Positions 36,326 to 44,882 of a stretch of 64,000 nt of DNA are shown here, one piece after another. Origin of the DNA: Mucilaginibacter paludis DSM 18603 (GTDB taxonomy: Bacteria > Bacteroidota > Bacteroidia > Sphingobacteriales > Sphingobacteriaceae). Positions within the stretch are counted from its first letter, which is position 1. Each line of letters opens with the position of its first letter. The stretch spans positions 1,612,001 to 1,676,000 of the forward strand of contig NZ_CM001403.1 in assembly GCF_000166195.2 (NCBI RefSeq). The letters run 5' to 3'. The notes beneath the pieces were generated by a model that saw only the letters and a list, made by a program, of their open reading frames with translations, searched no databases and was not told the DNA's origin. A program made the translations under genes and the position numbers.

Positions 36326-37382
36326 GGTTTAAATGAAAGTGATTGGTTTGATCGGCATGATAATTAAAAGTTACTTCTGACCCGTAAGTATAACCTAATC
36401 TTTTCTGGATATTGTTCAGACCGGCGTGAGAGCCAGTATCGGATGTGTTTTGCGAAATAAGATTATAGGTGTCTATATGCAGGTAATGGGCATCAAGATT
36501 CAGGTTAATAACGGCTTCGTCGTTGGGTTCACTTAGATCTCCATGTTTAAAAATATTTTCGATCAGCGTCAACAGAACTAAAGGGATCAGACGGATATTC
36601 CGGATTTGCTCAGTATAATTCAGTTTAAAATAAAGTGAATGGTTTTGCCTGACCTGGTTCAAATAAATCAGGTTTTCGGCCTGGTCAATTTCGTCCCCTA
36701 AATAAATGTATTCCCCCATCTTATCGGCATCAACGGCATATCTCATCATCTCTGTTAAGACGATCACCGCGTCAGCGGCAATAGGTGACGAATCAGCGAT
36801 GCTGTGATAGATAAAATCAAGTGTGTTAAAAAGAAAATGTGGATTGATTTGGGCTTTTAAGAAAGCGTTCTGCGCCTTCGTTAATTCCTGTTCCGCTTTT
36901 TGCTGAGTAATGATGTCGTTCAAATGCTGCTTTTCTAATTCATTTGTTTTTCTTTTCTCTTTCATATAGGTCACCAGGTAGTAATAACCTGTAGAAAAGC
37001 CTGCAAAGTATCCGCCCCGGTAAAGCATACTAAAAAAGTACACCCAGGACATGCGAAATGGCTTTTCATGAATGACAATCCCGCTGTCAACTAATATTAC
37101 ATCGAAATTGAAAGATACGAAAACAAATACGGCCAGCTCAACCAATACAAGCGGAAGCCGGAATGCGATGAATTTTTTTATCGCTAACGCCCAGGGCAAA
37201 ACGATTTCAGCATGGACATAAAAAAGTATGATGGCTGCGATATAATGCAGTAAATAAGTCATGGGGTGTCCAAAAACACCGGATACATAGCCGATTAAAA
37301 CCGCTTCATAAAAAATGTACAATGCCCAAACCAACAACTGTAACTTATATCGATTAAACCACAACTGGAAATTCTTTTTCAT
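36279..37382 (-). CDS. LytS-type sensor histidine kinase
   Basis: 367 residues. Four hydrophobic helices occupy about 15-135, then a coiled coil (KTNELEKQHLND..), then the His_kinase phosphoacceptor with NPHFLFNT at 180-187 (His182) and an ATPase domain with the N-box LVLLTLIENIFKHG and GLNNIQKRLGYTYG. Its natural partners are LytTR response regulators, two of which lie at 37662 and 38877. It diverges from the precursor-like peptide gene, and its 3' end runs 47 bases into the LanB gene. It likely senses an extracellular signal, perhaps the peptide product. Confidence 0.92.
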   Translation of the reverse strand: MKKNFQLWFNRYKLQLLVWALYIFYEAVLIGYVSGVFGHPMTYLLHYIAAIILFYVHAEIVLPWALAIKKFIAFRLPLVLVELAVFVFVSFNFDVILVDSGIVIHEKPFRMSWVYFFSMLYRGGYFAGFSTGYYYLVTYMKEKRKTNELEKQHLNDIITQQKAEQELTKAQNAFLKAQINPHFLFNTLDFIYHSIADSSPIAADAVIVLTEMMRYAVDADKMGEYIYLGDEIDQAENLIYLNQVRQNHSLYFKLNYTEQIRNIRLIPLVLLTLIENIFKHGDLSEPNDEAVINLNLDAHYLHIDTYNLISQNTSDTGSHAGLNNIQKRLGYTYGSEVTFNYHADQTNHFHLNLSIPLGRLNVSAVLT

Positions 37383-37473
37383 GTAAATGTTGTTTTATAG
37401 ATAGAAACAAGGCCATTCCATATACCATCATTTGTTACGGTTCTTTTTCGCCCTAAGTTTCCGGAAAAAAACT

Positions 37474-37635
37474 ATGAAAAAGAAAAATTTTAAAATCAGC
37501 GACAGTACACTGTTTGTGTACAGGGGAAATTCAGTTTCAAAATCACCTACTGAAACAGACGTGCCGACCGATCCTACAACAACGATGATCACCATAACCA
37601 AAACGGGGATGTTGCATGGTGGCCGTTCAAATTAA
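37474..37635 (+). CDS. Candidate RiPP precursor peptide, Ser/Thr-rich and Cys-free
   Basis: 53 residues from ATG at 37474; an upstream frame start at 37432 adds 14 residues that do not fit. The start MKKKNFKISDSTLFVY resembles leaders of Bacteroidetes class I lanthipeptide precursors (MKKKNLKL.. type). The C-terminal core region is dense in Ser and Thr (VPTDPTTTMITITKTG), ideal for dehydration, but contains no cysteine, so ordinary lanthionine rings cannot form. A GG pair (residues 49-50) lies too near the end to be a leader cleavage site. It sits between the kinase and response regulator genes, 1.1 kb from LanB. That it is LanB's substrate is inferred. Confidence 0.6.
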   Translation: MKKKNFKISDSTLFVYRGNSVSKSPTETDVPTDPTTTMITITKTGMLHGGRSN

Positions 37636-37661
37636 TTAGGCTGAATCAGGCAGGGGCAATA

Positions 37662-38405
37662 CTAACGTTTGCGCCCTGCCTTGATTAATCTTTCAGTCAA
37701 AAATGCTGAAAAATCTTTACGATAATAATCCCCAACGGTTATTTTAAGGCCATTTACCATTTTGATGGTATTTCCGTCTATGGAATCAATGTGTTGCTTT
37801 CCAATAATAAAACTGCGCTGGAATTGCACAAAGTTCTGCAAATGCCGCAATATTTTTGAAATTTCGGTGAGCGACATATAGGTAAGCACTTTTCTGGTTA
37901 GCGTATGGATCTGAACGTAGTTTTGCTTGCTCTCTATCGCTATCACATCCGAATAATTGATCTTGACGATCTTTAAATCTTCATCTTTATTTTTTACAAA
38001 AAAGAACTCATCGGGTGCTAAAAAAACGCTGCTTGTTTCATCGTTCACCGAAAACACTTTCGCCAGGGTGCCCACAAATTTTGATATAGTATACGGCTTC
38101 AAAAGATAAGCATCCGCCTCGACCTCGAAAGCCTCGTATCCGTATTGTTTATAGGCCGTTGAAAAAATTAATTTTTTAGTCTTTTTCCTGATTTCGCGGG
38201 AAAGGTCGATTCCCGTAATTTTCGGCATATTGATGTCTAATAAGATTAGATCGACCATATCCCCGTTAGCGATCTCGATCAGGGCCTGTAGTGGATCAGT
38301 GAAACTTTTCAGCAGGTTGAGGTTAGGCATTGAATTGATATAGTTGCTCAGCCAGTTAATAGCAAAAGGTTCATCATCAATAATGATACATTCAAATTTT
38401 TTCAT
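37662..38405 (-). CDS. LytTR response regulator (first of two paralogues)
   Basis: 247 residues. Receiver domain with Asp57 as the phosphoacceptor (LILLDINMPKITG) and acidic residues at 10-11; then a LytTR DNA-binding domain (about 140-240) with YSDVIAIESKQNYVQIHT and the closing IDGNTIKMVNGLKITVGDYY. It converges on the precursor peptide gene with 26 bases between the stops. Its product is clearly related along its length to the regulator at 38877. It is the probable partner of the LytS kinase. Confidence 0.92.
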   Translation of the reverse strand: MKKFECIIIDDEPFAINWLSNYINSMPNLNLLKSFTDPLQALIEIANGDMVDLILLDINMPKITGIDLSREIRKKTKKLIFSTAYKQYGYEAFEVEADAYLLKPYTISKFVGTLAKVFSVNDETSSVFLAPDEFFFVKNKDEDLKIVKINYSDVIAIESKQNYVQIHTLTRKVLTYMSLTEISKILRHLQNFVQFQRSFIIGKQHIDSIDGNTIKMVNGLKITVGDYYRKDFSAFLTERLIKAGRKR

Positions 38406-38876
38406 GGTAAATAAATTATGTAGTTATAATATAAGTTGAAATGAACGACTATTTACCATCTCTTAATGCGCTAAGACGAGATTTAATAACTCTTTATGCT
38501 AAACAAGTCCGCGGAATTTTGCCAACGTAGACTTTGGTTCAGGAAAGAAAAAATACCTTTCTATGGAGAAAATTAACCTATATAGCTAACATATAGTGAT
38601 TTAAACTTTATTACGCTTAATTTTAAACATTAGGTAATTTTAGGTGTGATATGAAGGTCAAATACTTTTGTTCGGTTTGCTATGGATTATATTTGGTGTG
38701 GTTTTAAAGCTTAGTTATTGAATTTAATCACCCCGGCGGTTGATAATCATCTTATCAGTTAGTGGGTACTCCAACACCTGATGATCAGCCTGCGTGTAAG
38801 CATTGCTGTTCCTTTTGCTTTTGATCCATCGTAAGCCAAACCTTTATTTCATATAAACCAATATAAAACGAAAAGT
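38406..38876. promoter_or_regulatory. Divergent region of 471 bases between the two LytTR regulators
   Basis: Carries the promoters of both regulator genes. Contains the inverted repeat-like CACCTGATGATCAGCCTG around 38772 but no strong long hairpin. An 18-codon ATG frame at 38651 is too short to call. Confidence 0.35.
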
Positions 38877-39632
38877 ATGTTAAACTGTGTCATAGTGGAC
38901 GATGAGCAATTTTCCATCGAAGCGATAAAGAAATATATCGATCTGGTGCCCCGGTTGAATATCCACGCCATATTCACCGACCCACGTACCGCCTTAGAGC
39001 AGGTAAGCAGCGAGATCAACATTGATATTCTTTTTATGGACATCAATATGCCCAATATCTCCGGATTGGAACTGGCAAAGGCCTTAAGAGCGAAAACACA
39101 AAAACTGATTTTTACCACCGCGTATTCAAAATACGCTTTTGAAGCATTCGAGGTCGAGGCGGATGCCTATCTTTTGAAACCTTACACTTTTGCCAAATTC
39201 TCAACAACCATCAACCGTCTTTTTCCTGCTGAGATGCCGGTAAGGTCTTTCGCCCACAACGGAGACCATCATGCTGATGACAATTACTTCCTGGTAAAAA
39301 ATAAAGAAGAAGATTTACGCATTGTGAAGGTGCTGTATAAGGATGTGATCGCTTTTGAAAGTGCCCACAACTACATCAAAATTCACTTAACAAGTAATAA
39401 AATATTAACCGCCTATCTTACAATTAAGGACATAATGGAATTACTCGGATCTCGGGAAGGTTTTAAACAGTTTCATCGTGCATTTATTATTTCAACAGAT
39501 CGCATTAATTACATTGATGGTAATACGATCAAAATGAATAACAATCTCACATTTACCGTTGGTGAATATTATAGGGAAAACTTCATGAGCTATTTGTCAA
39601 ACAAATTATTCAAAACTTCAAGAAAAAGATAA
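38877..39632 (+). CDS. LytTR response regulator (second paralogue)
   Basis: 251 residues. Receiver with Asp55 (ILFMDINMPNISG), the same ALRAKTQKLIFTTAY block as its paralogue and the same C-terminus pattern (IDGNTIKMNNNLTFTVGEYY). The LytTR domain starts with YKDVIAFESAHNYIKIHL. It lacks an adjacent kinase of its own, so both regulators may be served by the single LytS kinase at 36279. A hairpin pair at 39747-39808 follows. Confidence 0.92.
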   Translation: MLNCVIVDDEQFSIEAIKKYIDLVPRLNIHAIFTDPRTALEQVSSEINIDILFMDINMPNISGLELAKALRAKTQKLIFTTAYSKYAFEAFEVEADAYLLKPYTFAKFSTTINRLFPAEMPVRSFAHNGDHHADDNYFLVKNKEEDLRIVKVLYKDVIAFESAHNYIKIHLTSNKILTAYLTIKDIMELLGSREGFKQFHRAFIISTDRINYIDGNTIKMNNNLTFTVGEYYRENFMSYLSNKLFKTSRKR

Positions 39633-39990
39633 TGGAAATGGATAGATGATCATTAAAATTAAGATTCCTGATTTGAAAGTAAAAGCTCAGGATAAATTGA
39701 ATGATGAATGTTTTTCACTTCATCACAAGTTTAAGTTAATTGGTTGCAGCGATTGGAATAGGGATTAAAACAATAAAAGCCCGCAAACAATCGCTGTCGC
39801 AGGCTTTTAACCTAAACCTTATCACAAATAAACGATATAGAGGGGAAAATCAATTGATCCATTTCTCATCATTTATTATATATCTGCAAAACTAATTTAT
39901 TAAAGTGTTTTCACAAGTATTTTTTCAAAAATGTTGGGTTTTTACCCAACATTTACAGGCGCTTTACGTAAAAAGGTAAGACTAAACCTT
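39633..39990. other. Gap of 358 bases with hairpins, start of the mobilization region
   Basis: Holds the hairpin pair at 39747-39808 and a perfect 11-base inverted repeat with a 4-base loop, AAATGTTGGGT (39929-39939) and ACCCAACATTT (39944-39954), 36 bases before the next gene. The latter could be an operator or attenuator. Confidence 0.45.
39747..39808 (+). terminator. Two mutually exclusive hairpins after the LytTR regulator
   Basis: Terminator-like stem AAAAGCCCGC (39775-39784) with GCAGGCTTTT (39799-39808), one mismatch, followed by AA rather than a T run beyond the arm. A competing stem CAGCGATTG (39747-39755) with CAATCGCTG (39788-39796) would disrupt it, an antiterminator arrangement. 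Confidence 0.5.
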
Positions 39991-40272
39991 ATGATGAGAA
40001 AATTTCACGGCCTGAACAGATTTAATGAAAAGATAGGTTCCTTAAAACGAGAAGCACAGATCATGCGGGAAACCCTCAACAAGCTTCAGGATATTCACGA
40101 AAGGAAACTCCAAAGGAATAAAGCTTACCGCATCAGCAATGCTTCGCAAAAATTTGAAATCAAACTGCGTGAGGTAAACTGTATGGTAGAAGCCATTGAA
40201 CATTTACATCCAGTCACCGGTAAATGGGATATCAGGTTCGGTGAGTTGGTTTTAATAGAAAGTGAGGATTGA
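39991..40272 (+). CDS. Small basic helical protein
   Basis: 93 residues from ATG at 39991. A start at 39931 is rejected because it would place the first codons inside the hairpin 39929-39954. The sequence is Lys/Arg-rich and helical (IGSLKREAQIMRETLNKLQDIHERKLQ). It overlaps the next gene by 11 bases, so the two are probably coupled. No family recognised; small pairs like this are common in Bacteroidetes mobile elements. Confidence 0.5.
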   Translation: MMRKFHGLNRFNEKIGSLKREAQIMRETLNKLQDIHERKLQRNKAYRISNASQKFEIKLREVNCMVEAIEHLHPVTGKWDIRFGELVLIESED

Positions 40273-40528
40273 TGTGAAGAAAGACCCCTATTTCGACAAC
40301 CATCCCATTTACAGTGCTCTTTCTTATGACGCCATTGTCGGGTTAATTCAATTACTGATTGATGAAGGATTGGTAGCAGCCACCGAAAGAGATGGGCTAT
40401 ATATCGTCTTCAAAGACTTCCGTGAAAAGGTCAGACCGACATACCAACGACTGACCGAAGCTGAAAAGCTGGAGTACATTGCCTATTTCCGGTACAGGCA
40501 TCACCTGAACAACCCTTATATTCCGTGA
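40262..40528 (+). CDS. Small unknown protein coupled to the previous gene
   Basis: 88 residues, starting with GTG at 40262, which overlaps the stop of the preceding gene. Acidic/aromatic, with DAIVGLIQLLIDEGLVAATE and a C-terminal KLEYIAYFRYRHHLNNPYIP. No motif I can name. Confidence 0.45.
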   Translation: MRIDVKKDPYFDNHPIYSALSYDAIVGLIQLLIDEGLVAATERDGLYIVFKDFREKVRPTYQRLTEAEKLEYIAYFRYRHHLNNPYIP

Positions 40529-40676
40529 TGGTGAGGAAAGGTAAATAAAAAAGGGCCATCTCTGACCTTCTCTCCGGGTTCGCGGGCCCGTTAAATGCTA
40601 ATGCCAATATGATAAGTTTATGTTATTTATTTAATTCCAAGACAGGTAGGTGAAATATCAATACAGGTTTAATTGA

Positions 40677-41402
40677 TCACAAATGGCTCGCAACTGACAT
40701 TGAACCACTTTTAGGATTTTTGCGAACTTCATAATCACCATAAAAACCCGGTTTCAACCGTTCAGCCCTGTTTTTCAGATCAACTGATAATGCCTTTAGA
40801 TAGTCTATCTTATCCTGTTCGCTGACGCTTTGTTTATTGTGCTCAAAATAACCAGCAAATTCAATTAAGAGATTTTCAACTGAATAATCCCTTATGATAT
40901 GCACTTGTTCCGCTTTGGTATGAATGAAATAATACAGATTGGCGTTAGTATTCATCAGCTTAAACCAATAGATGCCGTCCACAAACTCAAAATGATTGGC
41001 TCTGTCCTTCATTAGCAAATGCTGAATTTTAACAGCCGAATTAATTTGTGTGCTGTCATGTTCTGCTTTTGAAATGAAAAAAGATAACTTATTTCTGATA
41101 CTATCCGGCACATGAACCATTTCAAAAGGATTTAAAACTTTTGCAGGCCGTGGCTTAGCGGCAGGTTTCTTTAGCTGGGCACTTATATTGGAAATATCCT
41201 GGCAAAATGCCTGATAGTTAAGACTGCCCCCGTAGTAAGCATTTTCAGTTAAAAAAACAGACTTTTTGAAACTGACCGGTTCTTTTCCGGAAAGCATTGC
41301 TAATTGTTCTTTATAAGCCGCTTCGTAAGATTGTTTGGTTTGTCCCTGGGCAATATTCCATAACAGCAGAACACTGAACAGGCTTAAAATTTGAGATCGC
41401 AT
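40677..41402 (-). CDS. Secreted protein of unknown function
   Basis: 241 residues, signal peptide ending NIAQGQ. The mature part is helical and charged and carries a Pro/Lys linker (KKPAAKPRPAK). One cysteine only. I recognise no domain. It is transcribed against the two small genes before it and seems to be cargo of the mobile region. Confidence 0.55.
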   Translation of the reverse strand: MRSQILSLFSVLLLWNIAQGQTKQSYEAAYKEQLAMLSGKEPVSFKKSVFLTENAYYGGSLNYQAFCQDISNISAQLKKPAAKPRPAKVLNPFEMVHVPDSIRNKLSFFISKAEHDSTQINSAVKIQHLLMKDRANHFEFVDGIYWFKLMNTNANLYYFIHTKAEQVHIIRDYSVENLLIEFAGYFEHNKQSVSEQDKIDYLKALSVDLKNRAERLKPGFYGDYEVRKNPKSGSMSVASHL

Positions 41403-41483
41403 TATTGTGAAATGGTTAGGACGATTAAAGATAGATGTTTTTATAATATTATATATTATATGGTCGAAAAATAACGGCCATTC

Positions 41484-41789
41484 TTATTGCGTATGATTGA
41501 TTTTCTCAACGTGCCATCGGTACACAGCCGGAAGCAGGACGTCCAGCTTTTCCTTAAACAAGTTATAGTTCAATTCATCAAGACAACTGATCTTTCCTCC
41601 ATTGCCAGTTAGCAAGAAAGCAAGCCATTTTAACAGTTGTTCCTCTACAGGCCCGAATGGTTCAGGCCCAAATACTTCATCTATTATCTGTTCCAGATTT
41701 GTTTCATCGCCACTTGCTTCCATCTCGATGCGGTTAAAGGTGTTGGTTAATATATCAAAGCTAAGTCTTGTTGGGTAATTCACCAACAC
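41484..41789 (-). CDS. Small acidic unknown protein
   Basis: 101 residues from GTG at 41789; an internal ATG at 41723 would give 79. Acidic middle (GDETNLEQIIDEVFGPEPFGPVEEQLLKWL). It is divergent from the XRE regulator at 41837 with only 47 bases between, so both share one control region. It could be a partner of that regulator; no family recognised. Confidence 0.5.
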   Translation of the reverse strand: MLVNYPTRLSFDILTNTFNRIEMEASGDETNLEQIIDEVFGPEPFGPVEEQLLKWLAFLLTGNGGKISCLDELNYNLFKEKLDVLLPAVYRWHVEKINHTQ

Positions 41790-41836
41790 TTATGCCTAAA
41801 TAATATTTCATCTTTCTGTTCATTTACCGGGCAAGA

Positions 41837-42082
41837 ATGATCAGCGATTTAGATAAAAAAGTATTAATTTTATTTGGGAAACACCACAAATCGTTACGAA
41901 AGGAAAGGAAGCTGACCTACCGCCAAATGGCTCAACGGTGTAATATTGACTACGGCGATATTCAGAAGATCGAAAGTGGAAAGATAAATATTACTATGTT
42001 AACATTAATTGAACTTGCTAAAGGTCTTAACCTACCACCTAAAGACCTGCTTGATTTCGAAGGATTCGTAAAACATCCATAG
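41837..42082 (+). CDS. XRE-type helix-turn-helix regulator
   Basis: 81 residues, a single Cro/C1-type domain: LRKERKLTYRQMAQRCNIDY, the recognition helix GDIQKIESGKINITMLTLIE and LAKGLNLPPKDLL. This size and shape are typical of control proteins of mobile elements and restriction systems. It diverges from the small acidic gene at 41484. Confidence 0.88.
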   Translation: MISDLDKKVLILFGKHHKSLRKERKLTYRQMAQRCNIDYGDIQKIESGKINITMLTLIELAKGLNLPPKDLLDFEGFVKHP

Positions 42083-42182
42083 TATTCTTAGGTACTCCGA
42101 CTATTTATATCAGTAGCCCGGCTTTTGTTCTTCTCATTAATTAGGCACTTGTCTGTACCGTTTCCTGGAAACATCGACTTGA

Positions 42183-43388
42183 CTAATCGACATTAAGATA
42201 TTTATGCAGTTTTGCTTTGTCACGTTCAGGCGTGTAGTCTGAGGTGATAGCCTGAAGGTTTCTTGCATCAAGCAATGAACCGCAACCTGCTTCTTTAAAA
42301 AGAGCGCTCAATTCTTTGTCTTCATGAATATTATATGCACTAAAAGTGGACAACTTATCAATACCCAAATATTTTTTGTCATATTTCTCCAACCCGGTAA
42401 GCTGGCGCAATTTACGTCCTTCGGGTGTTCCATCGTTAGTTAAGAATAGAAAGGAGCGAACAATCAATTTATCGTCGTGAACCGTAGTCAGTAAGTAACC
42501 TACTTTGTATTCATACATATTAAACTCGATCAGGGTGCATCCCTTCCCAGAGACGTAATTTACCGGCTGTTCAAACAGGCTGAAAAATAAATGTGCATGT
42601 ACATTGTTGGCTTGTAAACCCAGTCGCTCATCCAGGCGATGAAGGGCGTGGCGCTGAATATAAACCGGTAAAGTATCATTTACCGCTGATATCAGACCAA
42701 TTGCCGAAGGCTTGAATTTGACTTGCAAACTTATTCCAGGCGGAACAAACCTGTTCACGGCTATTATTTCGCGCTTGCGGCCATTGATCACGATGCTGCT
42801 GATAATTGGCTTAAATAAATGAACAAAGATCGTATTCTCTGTTGCCCGAACTTTCCCTAAGTTAGTCTGTGTACGATCTGCGTGTAGAAAACCGTCCCGG
42901 AAATTTCCATTGCGCACATCCATCAAAAACAACAGAAAAGCAACCTGGTCGGCTATGGAACTGTAGTACCCATTGGCGGTAATCAGAAAGGGTTTAAATA
43001 CCGCACGGAGTTCTTCGGATCGTGGAAATCGATTTTCAGCCATCATAGATACAAAATGTATTAAAGTCAGGCCCTCGCTGAGCATCGTTTTGAGTGGAAT
43101 ATTCTCCTCAGCAATGTCAAATGCTGGAGCGTCAAGTAAAACAGATAGCGTTCGACGGTAGGTTTGCCAGCGGACTTCATCAATGGCCGTACCAGGTGCC
43201 ATTTTGATGGTTAGCGATGGATAGCGCTTGTCGTACATGACATCGATATCAACCGCAGGAATCAATTCGAACCAGCCGGTGCCAACGAGCTTATCGCAAA
43301 CCATTTTTAAGCGCGAGATATAGTCGTGCTTATGCTTGGCTTGCAACTTATGGGGGTTTTCCTTGACTTTGCTTTTCTTCTTGCTCAT
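42183..43388 (-). CDS. Unknown 401-residue protein
   Basis: No signal peptide; Lys-rich N-terminus (MSKKKSKVKENPHKLQ). The body is mixed alpha/beta with a central YIQRHALHRLDERLGL segment that resembles RNA or DNA contact helices, but no catalytic motif is evident. It lies between an XRE regulator and a large perfect palindrome at 43537-43610 and is transcribed away from that palindrome. Probably element-specific; function unknown. Confidence 0.55.
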   Translation of the reverse strand: MSKKKSKVKENPHKLQAKHKHDYISRLKMVCDKLVGTGWFELIPAVDIDVMYDKRYPSLTIKMAPGTAIDEVRWQTYRRTLSVLLDAPAFDIAEENIPLKTMLSEGLTLIHFVSMMAENRFPRSEELRAVFKPFLITANGYYSSIADQVAFLLFLMDVRNGNFRDGFLHADRTQTNLGKVRATENTIFVHLFKPIISSIVINGRKREIIAVNRFVPPGISLQVKFKPSAIGLISAVNDTLPVYIQRHALHRLDERLGLQANNVHAHLFFSLFEQPVNYVSGKGCTLIEFNMYEYKVGYLLTTVHDDKLIVRSFLFLTNDGTPEGRKLRQLTGLEKYDKKYLGIDKLSTFSAYNIHEDKELSALFKEAGCGSLLDARNLQAITSDYTPERDKAKLHKYLNVD

Positions 43389-43536
43389 TCAATAAGGCTG
43401 GTTAAAAAACACGACGAATTAGCCAATGTTGCATCTGAATAAAAATTCCGCAATCATTTTTTTCTGCCAATTAACTGTCTGCCATAAGGGTATATTCTAT
43501 TTCCCTAACTATAAAAATAATTTCTTAAGCAAAAGT

Positions 43537-43610
43537 ATAGTTTAAACCCGCTATGTCAAGGGTACATAAACGGCTTTACAGCCGCCCTTGACATAGCGGG
43601 TTTAAACTAT
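43537..43610. repeat. Perfect 26-base inverted repeat with inner hairpin
   Basis: Left arm 43537-43562 (ATAGTTTAAACCCGCTATGT...) and right arm 43585-43610 are exact complements over 26 bases. The 22-base loop contains a second stem CGGCT/AGCCG (43571-43575, 43580-43584). It lies 31 bases before the next gene. The size fits a cruciform, a replication or transfer site, or a very strong terminator. Confidence 0.9.
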
Positions 43611-43641
43611 GTAGCCAGGCACAGAAATTAATTTTTAAGTT

Positions 43642-44241
43642 ATGGAAAATAGTGCATTAACCCTCAATTCAGCTACAATAAAGAATTATTTGCAAGCCAA
43701 TCATTTTAGTGTTCAATGGGAAAAGAACATGATTGCCGAAATATTGGAAGCCATTGAAAGCAATAATACCGAAAAGCTGGCATGGTTTAAAGGCTTCGGT
43801 AAGGACATCCGCCACATCCTGATGAATGTACACGCTTACCGCAAGGGTTTAGAATTTGGCTTTACCGAAATCGCTTTTGACAAAAACGACTGGTTTTGCA
43901 GATCGGAATTTTTGGAAAAGGAAGATATTAAGTTAGGTGATTCAGAAAGATATGGTGAATACAGCAATATCTATCTTGGTCGTGGCATTAATCATATCTG
44001 GACTTATGCGCTTAATTACAGTTACGGGATGGCGGGCGGCGGCTATGGGCTTTCTATTTACGGTAAACAATTCCGCTGTCGCCAGGACGCTCTTATTTAT
44101 GCGCTTGATGAGATCAAAAAGATGATGACCGCCAGAATTGGCGATAAAGATACGACGAATGTAAAACAGCCTGTTATTATGGCTACACTCAGAGCGATCA
44201 GTCAGGTACAGGTTAGTATGGTTCAGCTAACGTTATTTTAG
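43642..44241 (+). CDS. Unknown protein of Bacteroidetes mobile elements
   Basis: 199 residues, no signal peptide. Helical N-terminus (TIKNYLQANHFSVQWEKNMI), then a strand-rich part with GRGINHIWTYALNYSYGMAGGGYGL, and a C-terminus with CRQDALIYALDEIKKMM. The pattern resembles proteins encoded next to conjugation genes in this phylum, but I cannot name the family. It sits between two large palindromic regions (43537-43610 and 44323-44497). Confidence 0.55.
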   Translation: MENSALTLNSATIKNYLQANHFSVQWEKNMIAEILEAIESNNTEKLAWFKGFGKDIRHILMNVHAYRKGLEFGFTEIAFDKNDWFCRSEFLEKEDIKLGDSERYGEYSNIYLGRGINHIWTYALNYSYGMAGGGYGLSIYGKQFRCRQDALIYALDEIKKMMTARIGDKDTTNVKQPVIMATLRAISQVQVSMVQLTLF

Positions 44242-44597
44242 CAAATGCCGTAGGCTATTCTATTTCAGGCCGGTTAATTCCAGTCTTTTATCTTTCTTTT
44301 TTCACCCGCAATTGGCTTTAATGCAGGATAAGCCGGTTCGCCTTCATTTTGCGCGCTAAGCGCACGTCATTACGGCTCTCCCGCTTATCCTGCTGCTGCA
44401 AGAGCTATGCGTTTAGCCGGTCGCCCGCTTCGCTTAAGGATGCCACCCGGCTGCGCCGGAACGCATCCTTAACGACCGGCTAAACGCATAGCACTTGCCT
44501 TATCGGTTTCTATTAGCTTTCTTGTTCTTGTAATTTGTTTTTTGCAAAATATACGGCCCGCCAGTATTGGCAGGCCGTACCAATAGTTACCGGCGGG
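44242..44597. repeat. GC-rich nested palindrome region
   Basis: Holds GCAGGATAAGC (44323-44333) with GCTTATCCTGC (44383-44393); then GCTATGCGTTTAGCCGGTCG (44404-44423) with its exact complement at 44473-44492, extendable to 25 bases with one mismatch; inside it TTAAGGATGC (44434-44443) with GCATCCTTAA (44463-44472); and in the centre CCGGC/GCCGG (44447-44459). The whole could extrude as one long cruciform. No gene is present. Confidence 0.85.
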
Positions 44598-44882
44598 CTA
44601 TTTTAGGTTCCAGCTCTTCATTTTTTCACTTAGCTCTGTCAGGCCTGCCTTTTTTAGGCATTCATCCGAGAATTGTTTAAGTTCCTCAACTGTTTCTTTA
44701 GGTATCAGTTCAAGTAACCCCTGGGATTGTTCACCGTCCTTTACACTTAGTCCCCTTTCGATTACGCTGTTCAATAATAAAACCGTTTTACGGTTGATCT
44801 TGACATCGACCTTCACCGCCTCATTCATGCCAGGGCTGCACAATAATGTTTCATACACCTGGGCCATCACATTCGTTGCCAT
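44598..44882 (-). CDS. Small unknown protein of the mobilization region
   Basis: 94 residues. It begins MATNVMAQVYETLLCSPGMN and continues with KVDVKINRKTVLLLNSVIERGL, a pattern like small accessory proteins of conjugative elements. It converges on the palindrome region and is divergent from the toprim primase gene. No motif with a known activity. Confidence 0.5.
   Translation of the reverse strand: MATNVMAQVYETLLCSPGMNEAVKVDVKINRKTVLLLNSVIERGLSVKDGEQSQGLLELIPKETVEELKQFSDECLKKAGLTELSEKMKSWNLK

Noticed and set aside
37432..37473. Longer start for the precursor peptide
   Set aside because: The extra 14 residues (MLRFFFALSFRKKT) are not like known leaders, while MKKKN at 37474 is.
38651..38707. 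18-codon Cys-containing frame (MKVKYFCSVCYG..) between the LytTR genes, considered as a second precursor peptide
   Set aside because: Too short, no leader, and ends without a Ser/Thr-rich core.
43537..44497. Palindromes considered as a CRISPR array or integron attC sites
   Set aside because: They are not regularly spaced repeats with unique spacers, and no cas or integron integrase gene is present.
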